Source: DASYVD01 sp050693035 (GTDB taxonomy: Bacteria > Actinomycetota > UBA4738 > CALAEC01). Taken from it: a stretch of DNA of 41,350 bases. The notes under the pieces are model-generated. The model was given only the letters and a program-made list of their open reading frames with translations. It was not told the DNA's origin and ran no database searches. The stretch is from the NCBI GenBank assembly GCA_050693035.1, contig JBOGWB010000002.1, positions 1 to 41,350 on the forward strand. Direction: 5' to 3'. A program made the position numbers and the translations under genes. Shown piece after piece: positions 33,807 through 41,350 of this stretch (positions are counted from its first letter, which is position 1; every line of letters begins with the position of its first letter).

Positions 33807-34754
33807 TCAGGAGCGGGAGCCCTCGATGGCTCGAGCCCACAGGTCGTACGAGGTCACGACCCGCATACCGACCCGTTCGTACAACGACACGGCGCCGGTC
33901 AAGTTGTCCGAATCCACGTTCAGCCGCACACGTGGCAGCCCCCGGCGTTCGAATTGGGCAAATGATTCCCGCAGCATGGCCGTCGCTATTCCTCGACCTC
34001 GATGCGATCGGAGCACGCCGAGCTCGGAGACCCAACCTCGATCGGTGTGCGCGCTTGCGGAGAGCACACCGACCGGCTCGCCTGCATCGACCGCGACGAT
34101 CCACAGGGCCGGATCGAAGTCGTCCTGGTGAATATTGAGGTCGAGGAACTCTTCGAACGGGGTTGGAGAGTGGTCCCAGTGGTCTTCGAACGCCTCCTCG
34201 AGGATCCGGTGCGCCGCTGGGACATCGCTCTCCGGATCAAGGTGCCGCAGTTCGATCCCGGACGGTGGAGTGGCTGCCCTCACTCCCCTCTCGAGCTCAG
34301 CCTCCATGTGCCAGAACCGGCGAGCCCAGGTGTACCCCCGGCCCGCCAGCAGTTGCGCGGCGGCTTCGTCCTGAGTAAGGACAGCGGAGAACAGGCGAAG
34401 GTTTCCGGAGGCCTTCTCTCCGGCCCGGCCCTCGACGAGCGCGGCCAGAGCGCTGCCAATCCCGCGCCCGGTGTGATCGGGGTGAACGACAACGAAGGCA
34501 GACAGGCGCGTGGGGTGCATGTCCCACACCTCCGCGTACCCGATGAGACTTCGCCCAAGCTCGACGACCCACGCGTCGGTTTCGAGGACGAACCGGGGCC
34601 GGGCCCAGAGCTGTCGGATCAGATCCTCGCTGAGCGAAGGAGGGGCGCCGAGTGCCGCGTCAGCTTCGGCCGCGAGACGGTCGATGTCCGACGCCTCATC
34701 GACCTTCGGCGGACGGAGCCGATAGCCGGACGGGAGGCCACGCGAAGCATCCAT
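33807..34754 (-). CDS. Tandem GNAT acetyltransferase
   Basis: 315 residues with two GNAT domains. The first (about 10-150) has VVHPDHTGRGIGSALAALV, the acetyl-CoA loop; the second (about 165-310) has LGVLRSHRGRGIATAMLRESF followed by RVRLNVDSDNLTGAVSLYERVGMRV. Length and tandem layout match mycothiol synthase (MshD), and that link would suit an actinobacterium, but I see no feature that proves the substrate. No clear ribosome binding site precedes the ATG. Confidence 0.87.
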   Translation of the reverse strand: MDASRGLPSGYRLRPPKVDEASDIDRLAAEADAALGAPPSLSEDLIRQLWARPRFVLETDAWVVELGRSLIGYAEVWDMHPTRLSAFVVVHPDHTGRGIGSALAALVEGRAGEKASGNLRLFSAVLTQDEAAAQLLAGRGYTWARRFWHMEAELERGVRAATPPSGIELRHLDPESDVPAAHRILEEAFEDHWDHSPTPFEEFLDLNIHQDDFDPALWIVAVDAGEPVGVLSASAHTDRGWVSELGVLRSHRGRGIATAMLRESFAQFERRGLPRVRLNVDSDNLTGAVSLYERVGMRVVTSYDLWARAIEGSRS

Positions 34755-34788
34755 AGTCCCGAAGTGTGTCAGGCCACGACAAGCGTGG

Positions 34789-35445
34789 TCAGCTCTGGAT
34801 CACCCTGGCCAGCTCGCTCAAGCGCTCCTTCCACATGGCGCGCATCTTCTCCACCGCCTCGGCATCGGGCAGGCGCTCGTGCTCGACGGTCACTGTGGTC
34901 TTGGCGCGTTCCTTTGGGACGAAGTACGCGGCGACCCTCGAGCTGCCATCCTCGTAATCGAACCTTGCGGTCTTGGCCTTCTGTGTGGTCCTGACCTTCA
35001 GTGTCCCTCGCTCGAGCCACTTGTTGCGCTGGCGGGCGTCGGTGAACGCGGCGTAGAGCTTCCCGGCACCCACGTTGAACGTCTTGCTGACGCTCACGGC
35101 GAAACCACCAGAGATGCGCTGGTACTTGGCTCGCATCCCACGGGCTCGCTCGTAGCCGATGGTGATCGTCTGGGCCCACCAGCCGGGGACGCCATGCTCT
35201 TCCATGAGTCTCGCGACCATGTCGCCGTGCTTTCGTTCTCTCGCCCCCCACCCGTCCAGGATGCTCAGCCATTCCATCCAGCCCTTCCCGGTGTTCTGCC
35301 GGATGTTGGCATCGGTCTGGCCGAGGTCCTCGACAGGGAGCTTTTCAGGTGGTTTGACGACGTGGCGGCGAGCGGCCGTGTACCGCTCCCCCGTCTTGGC
35401 CATGCGAGCGCGAGTGGCCCGCTTCTGAGCCTTGTCCCTGGTCAT
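34789..35445 (-). CDS. DUF4287-like / SRPBCC two-domain protein
   Basis: 218 residues, with GGAGGGACC before the ATG. After a basic N-terminal tail, residues about 40-110 (TGKGWMEWLSILDGWG, HGDMVARLMEEHGVPGWWAQ, ITIGYERARG) match DUF4287. Residues about 112-215 (FAVSVSKTFNVGAGKLYAAFTD, then TTVTVEHERLPDAEAVEKMRAMWKERL) form an SRPBCC/AHSA1-like ligand-binding fold. The joined pair is known in actinobacteria, but its job is not. It lies 34 bases upstream of the GNAT gene on the same strand. Confidence 0.8.
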   Translation of the reverse strand: MTRDKAQKRATRARMAKTGERYTAARRHVVKPPEKLPVEDLGQTDANIRQNTGKGWMEWLSILDGWGARERKHGDMVARLMEEHGVPGWWAQTITIGYERARGMRAKYQRISGGFAVSVSKTFNVGAGKLYAAFTDARQRNKWLERGTLKVRTTQKAKTARFDYEDGSSRVAAYFVPKERAKTTVTVEHERLPDAEAVEKMRAMWKERLSELARVIQS

Positions 35446-35691
35446 CTGGTCCCTCCTTCGGGCCCGCGACCTCAGGACTCACGCTCCCGGGGCCACCGAC
35501 CCACGGGTCCAGGCGACCGGGATCTCCCGAGGCTGAGCCCCTTTGCCCCATCGAGCCGGTGGCGTGAGCACCGGGCCTGGGGTTCGGCGCGGGAATCGCC
35601 GTCCGGGAGTGTAGACGGCCGCTGCCGCCAAAACCAATCGCTCCGGCCTCGGTCGGGAGACTGCCGGCGTAGGCTGGAGCCCGATCAGACC

Positions 35692-36402
35692 TTGAGTGAG
35701 CAGGAGATCGTTATCCACGAGCGGTTCCGTGGCCCTCCCGATTCGGGAAACGGAGGGTATGTGTGCGGTCTCGTGGCCGGAATCATCGGCGGGGTTGCCG
35801 AGGTCACCTTGCGGCAGCCTCCTCCCCTCGGAAGGGGGCTCGCGGTTCGCCGCTTCGATGATCGGGCTGTCGGCATCCTCGATGGCGAGACCGTCGTGGC
35901 CGAAGGGGTTCCCGCTGACGTTGACCTCCTGGCCCCGGAACCCGTCGCGCTCAAGGACGCCATCGAGGCGGCCCGGCGCTACCCCGGGTTCGCCGGCCAC
36001 CCGTTCCCCACGTGCTTCGTCTGCGGCCCGGACCGAGACGAGGGCGATGGCCTTCGCATCTTCCCCGGGTCCGTGGACGGCCGTCAGCTCGTGGCGGCCC
36101 CCTGGACCCCCGACCAGACGCTGGCAGGCGCGCACGGCCGTGTTCGGCCGGAGTTCGTGTGGGCAGCCCTCGACTGCCCTGGGGCTTTTGCGAACGGCTT
36201 CCCCCAGGTGCCGATGGTGCTCGGCCGCCTGGCATCGCGAGCCCTGCGGCCGGTCCAGGTCGGAGAGGAATGCGTCGTCGTCGCCTGGACTGCGGGGATC
36301 GAGGGTCGCAAGCACTTCGCGGGCACGGCTCTGTTCGGAGGTGACGGTGCGCTGCGGGCAATCGCTCGGGCTATCTGGATCAGGCTGACACCGAGAGAGT
36401 AA
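35692..36402 (+). CDS. Thioesterase-like (double hotdog) protein
   Basis: 236 residues from TTG 35692, the first usable start in the frame; a GGAG lies 12 bases upstream, so the start is uncertain. The sequence suggests two hotdog halves: GNGGYVCGLVAGIIGGVAEVTLRQPPPLGR with VVAEGVP in the first, and PEFVWAALDCPGAFA with VVAWTAGIEGRKHFAGTALF in the second. The middle carries HPFPTCFVCGPDR, a C-x2-C pair conserved in similar proteins. It may hydrolyse acyl-CoA thioesters. It converges on the LtrA-family gene with a 24-base gap. Confidence 0.72.
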   Translation: MSEQEIVIHERFRGPPDSGNGGYVCGLVAGIIGGVAEVTLRQPPPLGRGLAVRRFDDRAVGILDGETVVAEGVPADVDLLAPEPVALKDAIEAARRYPGFAGHPFPTCFVCGPDRDEGDGLRIFPGSVDGRQLVAAPWTPDQTLAGAHGRVRPEFVWAALDCPGAFANGFPQVPMVLGRLASRALRPVQVGEECVVVAWTAGIEGRKHFAGTALFGGDGALRAIARAIWIRLTPRE

Positions 36403-36426
36403 GACGCGCAGGCGTCGTGCCGGATG

Positions 36427-37638
36427 TCATGCTTGGCGTCGACGGTTCCGCCCGCGGGTGCTGGCAACGCGTGAGGCCTCCTCCATGGTGAAGGCCCCGC
36501 GCCGGCTTCGGATCCAGGCCCGAGCGTAGGGGTAGCGGAGGGCCTCGTAGGCGATCAGGGCCGCGCACACCGCCGCGACCAGTCCGAGCGCGGCCAGGGC
36601 AGGCACCACTCGTGCCAGGGGGAGCATCCCTACCAGCAGGAGCGTGGCGATTGGCCGGCCGTGCCCCAGGCCGCCACCGATGCGCAGCCGCGACGCTACG
36701 TGCGCCAGCAGATACAGCGCGACCCCACCGCACAGGCCCAGGGCGGGGATGGTCTGGAGGGGGTCGCCGACGTGAGCGAGCGTCGTCTTCAGCCCGAGGG
36801 CGAAGAGGACGATCCCGGCGACCATGGGCAGGTGCAGGTAGGAGTAGAGGTCGCGTGCGAGCGCTGCTCGCTCCGCCCCCGTGGCCTCGGCGAGCCTGGC
36901 TTGGGAGACGAAGGCGACCCAGTCGAAGTACGCCCACCAGAGCGAGGCGGCCACGGCGATCCCCAGGAGGGCCGCGGCGATCAGGCCGGCGTCGAGCGGC
37001 AGCCCCGCCGCGCCAACGCCGATCGCGACGATCGACTCTCCGAGGGCGATGATCAGGACCAACCCGTGGCGCTCGACGAAGTGGTCCGGTGAGACGCGCC
37101 ACCCCCGCATGTGACCGACGAGGACCCCGAGGTAATCGATCGCCAGCGCCGCGCCCCACAGCGAGAGCTCTGCCGCTCCCCCGAAGAATCCGGCGGTTAC
37201 CAGGAGAGCCGGGCTCAGGATGGACGTTGGCAGGATCCTGAGAACGGCGCCCAGCAGGTCGCGATCGCCCCAGCCAGCGATGGCGTACAGGACGAGGTGG
37301 AAGGCGCGGACGATGAAGTACGCCACGGCGAAGACCACAGCGTCGGCGCCGAAGGCTCGCGGCGTGGCGAGCGACACGATGAGCATCGTGGCGATCGATC
37401 CGAACACGGCGAGTCGGACGCCCCCCTCTTCCGGACTGAGGGTGTTGGTCAGCCAAGCATACGAGGCCCACGCCCACCAAAGCGCACCGAGCAGCATGAG
37501 GCCCCGAAGCAGGCCACCCCAGCTCGGGTTGTCGGCGAGGAACCCCGTGACCTGCGTGATGGCGAAGACGAAGACGAGATCGAAGAAGAGCTCGAGAGGC
37601 GTGACCCGCTGTCCGCTTTCGACGGCTCGATCGTCCAT
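36427..37638 (-). CDS. LtrA-family (low temperature requirement A) membrane protein
   Basis: 403 residues with about ten to twelve membrane helices. The family signature is clear: TPLELFFDLVFVFAITQVT near the N-terminus and HFVERHGLVLIIALGESIVAIG in the middle. GGGAGGCGGGG precedes the ATG. LtrA was named for a Listeria cold-growth mutant; its biochemical role is unknown. The C-terminus is a basic cytoplasmic tail (RGRNRRRQA). Confidence 0.93.
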   Translation of the reverse strand: MDDRAVESGQRVTPLELFFDLVFVFAITQVTGFLADNPSWGGLLRGLMLLGALWWAWASYAWLTNTLSPEEGGVRLAVFGSIATMLIVSLATPRAFGADAVVFAVAYFIVRAFHLVLYAIAGWGDRDLLGAVLRILPTSILSPALLVTAGFFGGAAELSLWGAALAIDYLGVLVGHMRGWRVSPDHFVERHGLVLIIALGESIVAIGVGAAGLPLDAGLIAAALLGIAVAASLWWAYFDWVAFVSQARLAEATGAERAALARDLYSYLHLPMVAGIVLFALGLKTTLAHVGDPLQTIPALGLCGGVALYLLAHVASRLRIGGGLGHGRPIATLLLVGMLPLARVVPALAALGLVAAVCAALIAYEALRYPYARAWIRSRRGAFTMEEASRVASTRGRNRRRQA

Positions 37639-37839
37639 CCGACCCCGCCTCCCTGGACCAGCAAGGGTAGCCTACGGTTCCCGTTTGGGCTTGCCCTCCG
37701 AAGATGTGGGACTTGCGATGGAACGATGAAATCACGCCGGCTAACGGCGGATCGCCGACGCAGAAGGGCTGTCAACCGGCCGGGTAGCCTGCTATTGCCC
37801 CATGGTCGCCTGGCTGGGTTGAATGACGCATCTGAGCGG

Positions 37840-37858
37840 AGCCCCGGATTCCGGGGCT
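37840..37858 (-). terminator. Hairpin after the ABM-like gene
   Basis: AGCCCCGG ATT CCGGGGCT is a perfect eight-base inverted repeat 31 bases past the stop of the minus-strand gene at 37889. It lacks a clear U-run. The rest of the 250-base gap 37639-37888 shows no gene. Confidence 0.55.
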
Positions 37859-37888
37859 AACAGCGAACGCGTCGCCGCGCAACCGCGC

Positions 37889-38188
37889 TTACCAGCTCTG
37901 CGCGGCTAGCTCGTAGGACTCGAAGCCAACGACCTTGCCGTTCATGGCTTCTGCCACTTCGGTTCGCATGAGTTTTACTGCTTCGGCGCTTCCTTCGAGA
38001 GCCGCCTCGTTGTCCCAGAAAGCCACGGCAACCAGCTTTCCGGCCGATCTATTGACTAAGAAATTTGCCGCTGAGAACCCTTCCAGAGCCTTGAGTGCGG
38101 GCATGATCTTTTCGTTGATGATCTTGACCGCGTCGTCGATCCTGCCCCCGTCACCTTCGATCGTGCTGATGCGCGCGTACATAGCCAT
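37889..38188 (-). CDS. Small ABM-like (dimeric alpha-beta barrel) protein
   Basis: 99 residues from ATG 38188; GGAAGGG is six bases upstream, whereas it would touch the longer ATG at 38194. The pattern MYARISTIEGD, a helix (DDAVKIINEKIMPALKAL), EGFSAANFLVNRSAGKLVAVAFWD and a final helix is that of antibiotic-biosynthesis-monooxygenase-like proteins, a fold shared by many small enzymes and stress proteins. No catalytic residue can be named. GC content is lower than that of its neighbours. Confidence 0.75.
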   Translation of the reverse strand: MAMYARISTIEGDGGRIDDAVKIINEKIMPALKALEGFSAANFLVNRSAGKLVAVAFWDNEAALEGSAEAVKLMRTEVAEAMNGKVVGFESYELAAQSW

Positions 38189-38374
38189 GGTCATCCCTTC
38201 CGGTATCGGACTGCAAAATCGTCTTCCGGGACAGTCCCATTGTCAAACCCTGAGCTCTCAAGACCATCTGATGATGAGTCTAGATTCTTCCGGCCGTCTC
38301 CTAAGCCCGAACATGGGCACGGCGGCAACCCGGAGGTGGAAGCTAGGGCGGCCGCGTTCCCGCTGGTAGAGGCG

Positions 38375-38449
38375 TGGGGCAGGAGGACTTGAACCTCCGA
38401 CCGACGGATTATGAGTTTGATCTGGGGAGGTCGCTGGCCTGCCGGATTG
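38375..38449 (-). repeat. tRNA-derived direct repeat, copy 1 (degenerate CAT-anticodon tRNA 3' half)
   Basis: On the minus strand this holds loop CTCATAA, the 3' anticodon stem TCCGT, variable loop CGGTC, the T arm GGAGG-TTCAAGT-CCTCC and a shortened acceptor strand TGCCCCA without CCA. The 5' side of the anticodon stem reads TCAAA and cannot pair, and no D arm or 5' acceptor strand exists, so it is not a working tRNA. Bases 38382-38449 match 40656-40723 at 67 of 68 positions, including 34 bases outside the tRNA part. Confidence 0.8.
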
Positions 38450-38589
38450 CGACATGGCCTCTGAGCAGAGATTTCTCTCCTCAAGACCCTTCGATGTTTC
38501 GCGACGTTTCGCAGTCCATCGCGGGGCCAATGGGGGCACATCACTCTCCCGTGCCGCTACATAAGACACGAGAATCCACGGTAACGGGC

Positions 38590-39498
38590 CTACTCGGGCG
38601 ATGCATCGTATGAATAGCCCCACACTCTCCAAGCGCCAGATTCCTTCGTCATATGGACATGAAAGACCCCGGGCTCTTCTTGGCCCGGGACTGTGTAGGC
38701 GATGGCCCCGTTCTCTGGACGTCCAACGCCCATCTCGCTATCGAACTCACCCATCAGCTCCTTGAAAACCGGAAGGAACTTCGCCGGCGGAACAAAGTCA
38801 GCTAGGAACCCAGTAGCATCCCGCCAGCCCCCGTCCAACAGTCGAGCCAGAAACGTATCCGCCACGTCGCGAGCTCCCTCGTCGGTGGGGACTCGCTTGG
38901 GAAGCCTCCGCGCGCTGTAAATACTTAGGACGGCGACGAGACGATCCTTGGTGAAGGCACGGATCTGCCCCCAGCCCTCGGTCAGCAGGATCGTCCCTCC
39001 CCTCCGGGGAGCATCCGCATCTACCAGACGCCCCGTCCCATCCAAAGATTCAACTCGGGAGAGAGAGGGGTCAACGAAACCCCCGAGTGCGCGAGAAGTC
39101 TGCGTCTCTAGGGGAAGCAGGCTGAGATCGTAGGTACCCGACTCTGGAATCTCCTCCCAAAGTCCCTCACCTGTGACGTCCCCGAGCCTCCAGTTCCCAT
39201 TCTCTTCTTGTGAGAGCCACCCAAACCTTCGGATCTGCCTTCCAGCATCGTGCTCGATGATAAGGAAGAATGCCTGATCCTGCGTCTGCACAGTCTTGAT
39301 CTCTTCGACGCGGTTAGGCCCAATCACGAATGCCAAAGGCGGTCGCAAACTCGGGCCCAGAAGCTCCCGCTTCGCGTTCACGAGTGGTTCCACGTTCGAT
39401 GGACCAATATCTGTCGCTCGATACGAAGAGGGCGTCCTCGCACAAGAAGCCAGCAGGCTCAAGACTATCGGGATAACAAGCAGCCATAGCCTACTCAT
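38590..39498 (-). CDS. Putative lipoprotein of unknown function
   Basis: 302 residues from ATG 39498, chosen because GGAG is spaced six bases before it. The signal peptide (SRLWLLVIPIVLSLLASC) ends in a lipobox with the Cys at about residue 19. The remainder is soluble and I do not recognise a family; the C-terminal half (ARDVADTFLARLLDGGWRDATGFL ending in AWRVWGYSYD) has the feel of an NTF2-like fold. Base composition is clearly lower in GC than the rest of the window, and it lies between two tRNA-derived repeats, so acquisition by transfer is likely. Confidence 0.72.
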   Translation of the reverse strand: MSRLWLLVIPIVLSLLASCARTPSSYRATDIGPSNVEPLVNAKRELLGPSLRPPLAFVIGPNRVEEIKTVQTQDQAFFLIIEHDAGRQIRRFGWLSQEENGNWRLGDVTGEGLWEEIPESGTYDLSLLPLETQTSRALGGFVDPSLSRVESLDGTGRLVDADAPRRGGTILLTEGWGQIRAFTKDRLVAVLSIYSARRLPKRVPTDEGARDVADTFLARLLDGGWRDATGFLADFVPPAKFLPVFKELMGEFDSEMGVGRPENGAIAYTVPGQEEPGVFHVHMTKESGAWRVWGYSYDASPE

Positions 39499-39606
39499 CT
39501 GATTCTCCGTCATGGAAGGTGCAGGGTATCCGTGGATATCGGCAGGAACCCAGGCAAGGCCGGCGCCCTTCCTTCAGGATTATAGGTCTCGCCGAAGATT
39601 CGGATG

Positions 39607-40165
39607 CTAACCTCCGTTGGTCGTCCCAAAGCGGAGGGCAACCAGGCTTCGTAGCGCCAACATGGTGTAGACCGTGTTCAGAGGGTCATCCACGCCATAG
39701 GCCTGGCCCTCCTGAGCGTGGCACTTCCACGTCGTCTCGTCGGCCGGGTCCTCGGAGGCCAGACCGGCTTCCACAGCGGCGGGGCCCCGTCGACAAAGCA
39801 GGTTGCCCCGCTCGTCCCAAACCTGTCGAGTCTGCGGCCACCCGGCGGCGTTGGCTGGACCCTCGGTGCGGATGGGAAGACCCATCGAGTTGAAGTACGT
39901 CCGGGTCAGGTTGTCCTCGGGCTCGGCAGTCGTGGCCACCCCGCGGGGGTCAGTGGTCTCGGCGGTGAAGGCGAAGCTCCCCTCGAACGGACCTCCTCGG
40001 GGTCGGATCCCGAGCCGGCCTCCACCTCCCAGCCGGGTGACAGTCCCCAGTCGGGTCGGGCTGGAAGCCGCTGCCTGCCGGATCTGGGATCGCCCCCGGG
40101 GACCCGTGGCTGTTGTACGAGAGGCTCAGGTCAAGCGGACCCACCGAGCTGGCCAGCGAGTCCAA
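39607..40165 (-). pseudogene. Fragment of an RHS/YD-repeat-like protein, frame broken
   Basis: Minus-strand reading gives SSVGPLDLSLSYNSHG (around 40095-40150) in one frame, which is typical of the segment before RHS repeats, and then, in another frame from about 40070, LTRTYFNSMGLPIRTEGP and TRQVWDERGNLL, which resemble YD repeats. The two parts fit one ancestral gene with a frameshift near 40050-40090. The upstream end joins the truncated receiver gene, and the downstream end stops at 39607. Too short and broken to be functional. Confidence 0.45.
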
Positions 40166-40173
40166 CGGGTACT

Positions 40174-40371
40174 CCCCGACATGGACGGGAGCATGAGATC
40201 CAGGAGCACCAAGTGGAATCGGTCGCCGGCCTCCTCCGCCTTGAGGAACCGCTTGAGTCCCCGCTTACCGTCGTTCTCGGCCACTACCGAGTAGCCGTGG
40301 CGTTCGAGACCGAGCGCGACGACTTCCTGCATGGACGCGTCGTCCTCGATCAGTAGGACTTGCTCATTCAT
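40174..40371 (-). pseudogene. Response-regulator receiver domain cut off after about 66 residues
   Basis: ATG 40371 begins MNEQVLLIEDDASMQEVV with the acidic pair at residues 9-11, and FHLVLLDLMLPSMSG holds the phosphorylated Asp58. Homology ends there, about half way through the domain; the frame then reads a Trp/Arg-rich tail to a stop at 40126 that is the wrong frame of the adjoining RHS-like fragment. The junction at about 40173 looks like a deletion or recombination breakpoint. Confidence 0.75.
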
Positions 40372-40644
40372 ACAGTCAATAGGCTAGGGAATTGACGGCG
40401 TGAACGACAAGCCAACAGGTGCATGCACAGAAGCAGCCTATTTAGCCTTCGAAGCGATCGACTTAGCATTGAAACGTGCAATTTGTCCTGTCCCAATATT
40501 CTCGCGGGTGAGCCGGACAACCTTATGTACTGGCCGGGGCAAGAAGACGCAACCTATCACGTTACCAATGCGGGGCCACCGCGGGGCACATCCGCTCCGG
40601 GCCAGCGAGCCGAGTCTGAGCAGGGCCAAGGACCTGCGGTTGCC

Positions 40645-40723
40645 TGGTGGGGCGGGGAGGACTTGAACCTCCGACCGACGGATCATGAGTTTGATCTGGG
40701 GAGGTCGCTGGCCTGCCGGATTG
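40645..40723 (-). repeat. tRNA-derived direct repeat, copy 2 (CAT-anticodon tRNA 3' half with CCA)
   Basis: On the minus strand: loop CTCATGA, stem TCCGT, variable loop CGGTC, T arm GGAGG-TTCAAGT-CCTCC, acceptor strand CCGCCCC, discriminator A and encoded CCA. The 5' half of a tRNA is absent, replaced by the same 34 bases found in copy 1. The 392-base gap 40372-40763 holds nothing else I can name. Confidence 0.82.
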
Positions 40724-40763
40724 GGCACGACATGGCGTTGGCTCAGGGCCCTTCCCTGTCGGC

Positions 40764-41350
40764 TCAGGGCCAGAGCAGCGCCTTGATGGCGCGGCGTTCG
40801 TCCATGGCGCGGTAGCCCTCCGCAACTTTGTCGAGGGGCAGGTTGAGGTCGAAGACCTTGCCCGGGTCGATCTCGCGGTTCCAGATGAGGTCGACCAGCT
40901 GGGGCAGGAAGCGGCGCACCGGCGCGGGACCGCCGTGCAAGTGGACGTGGGAGAAGAACATCTCTTCGCCGGGAAGCTCGACGTCATGGGGGACGCCGAC
41001 GTAGCCGACGTGCCCGCCTGGCCGGGTGGAGCGGATGGCCTGCATCATCGACTCCTGGGTGCCGACTGCCTCGATCACCGAGTGTGCGCCGAGCCCGCCC
41101 GTGAGTTCCTTGATCCTCGCCACGCCCTCGTCCCCCCGCTCTTCGACGACGTCAGAGGCGCCGAACTCGAGGGCGAGCTGCCGTCGTGGCCCGTGGCGGC
41201 TCATGGCGATGATCCGTTCCGCGCCGAGGTGCGTCGCGGCCAGCACGGCGAGCAGGCCGACGGCGCCATCACCGACCACGGCAACGGTCTTGCCGGGGCC
41301 GGCCTCGGCGGCGAGGGCACCGAACCACCCGGTGCCGAGCACGTCGGAGG
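40764..41350 (-). CDS. Zinc-type alcohol dehydrogenase (MDR family), C-terminal part
   Basis: The frame is open to the right edge, so the N-terminal catalytic domain lies outside the window. Visible are the helix before the Rossmann fold (DVLGTGWFGALAAEAGPG), the nucleotide-binding strand TVAVVGDGAVGLLAV, ERIIAMSRHGPRRQLALEFGA, GAHSVIEAVGTQESMMQAIRSTRPGGHVGYVGVP and the closing DLNLPLDKVAEGYRAMDERRAIKALL. The GxGxxG motif is complete. Substrate cannot be told. It is next to a tRNA-derived repeat but has normal base composition. Confidence 0.92.
   Translation of the reverse strand, partial: SDVLGTGWFGALAAEAGPGKTVAVVGDGAVGLLAVLAATHLGAERIIAMSRHGPRRQLALEFGASDVVEERGDEGVARIKELTGGLGAHSVIEAVGTQESMMQAIRSTRPGGHVGYVGVPHDVELPGEEMFFSHVHLHGGPAPVRRFLPQLVDLIWNREIDPGKVFDLNLPLDKVAEGYRAMDERRAIKALLWP

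Noticed and set aside
38191..38632. Minus-strand open frames containing IRRSEVQVL-type sequence, and the matching one at 40438-40728
   Set aside because: This peptide is the well-known false translation of tRNA 3' halves; the DNA is the tRNA-derived repeat.
40645..40723. A functional tRNA gene
   Set aside because: Only the 3' half is present; the 5' acceptor strand, D arm and 5' anticodon stem are missing.

Overview
The window looks like a chromosomal segment of a high-GC Gram-positive bacterium, most likely an uncultured member of the Actinomycetota. The reasons are the strong G/C preference at third codon positions, many GTG and TTG starts, probable leaderless promoters (a TANNNT-type -10 box six to ten bases before the start codon), Sec-exported RTX and M23 proteins without outer-membrane machinery, and an actinobacterial-style set of inositol genes. 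The species cannot be told from the sequence alone.

Region 1 (1-5902, minus strand) is the operon-proximal end of an extracellular contractile injection system (eCIS) locus. Read 5'->3' on the minus strand it encodes an atypical LuxR-family regulator, a DUF4255/Pvc16-like tail protein, a Pvc15-like AAA+ ATPase, a DUF4157 (eCIS-core) protein with an HELTH site, a phospholipase A2 protein with a complete catalytic set, and a further protein that runs off the left edge. The last three share an N-terminal motif of the type LQRxxGNxxVxxL. My reading is that this motif marks them as cargo or cargo-linked proteins. Sheath, tube and baseplate genes are not in the window and would be expected to the left.

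Region 2 (6012-18264) encodes envelope proteins. A divergent operon makes a membrane protein (two Ig-like domains, one membrane helix, a coiled coil) and an overlapping exported M23 endopeptidase. Then come a convergent exported PD40 beta-propeller and a 2165-residue RTX-repeat protein. A 21-base AT-rich element (16 of 21 identical) occurs upstream of both the membrane-protein/M23 operon and the RTX gene, which suggests shared control. The membrane protein and M23 enzyme could supply membrane anchoring and wall passage for the injection system; this is inference.

Region 3 (18268-23847) holds ordinary genes: an unknown protein, a VOC-fold protein, an aminoglycoside nucleotidyltransferase coupled to an MFS exporter, and a phosphatase-like membrane protein broken by an apparent one-base deletion in a C run.

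Region 4 (23900-33539) is a myo-inositol catabolism cluster: iolG-iolE-iolC-iolB on the minus strand, iolD divergent on the plus strand, then an IolI-like isomerase with an ABC importer (two permeases and a lipoprotein) that has no ATPase gene beside it.

Region 5 (33807-38188) contains a tandem GNAT acetyltransferase, a DUF4287/SRPBCC protein, a double-hotdog-like protein, an LtrA-family membrane protein and a small ABM-like protein.

Region 6 (38375-40723) looks like an integration scar. Two direct repeats, each made of a CAT-anticodon tRNA 3' half plus 34 conserved bases, flank a lipoprotein gene, an RHS-like fragment and a receiver domain cut off after residue 66. The window ends inside a zinc-type alcohol dehydrogenase gene.
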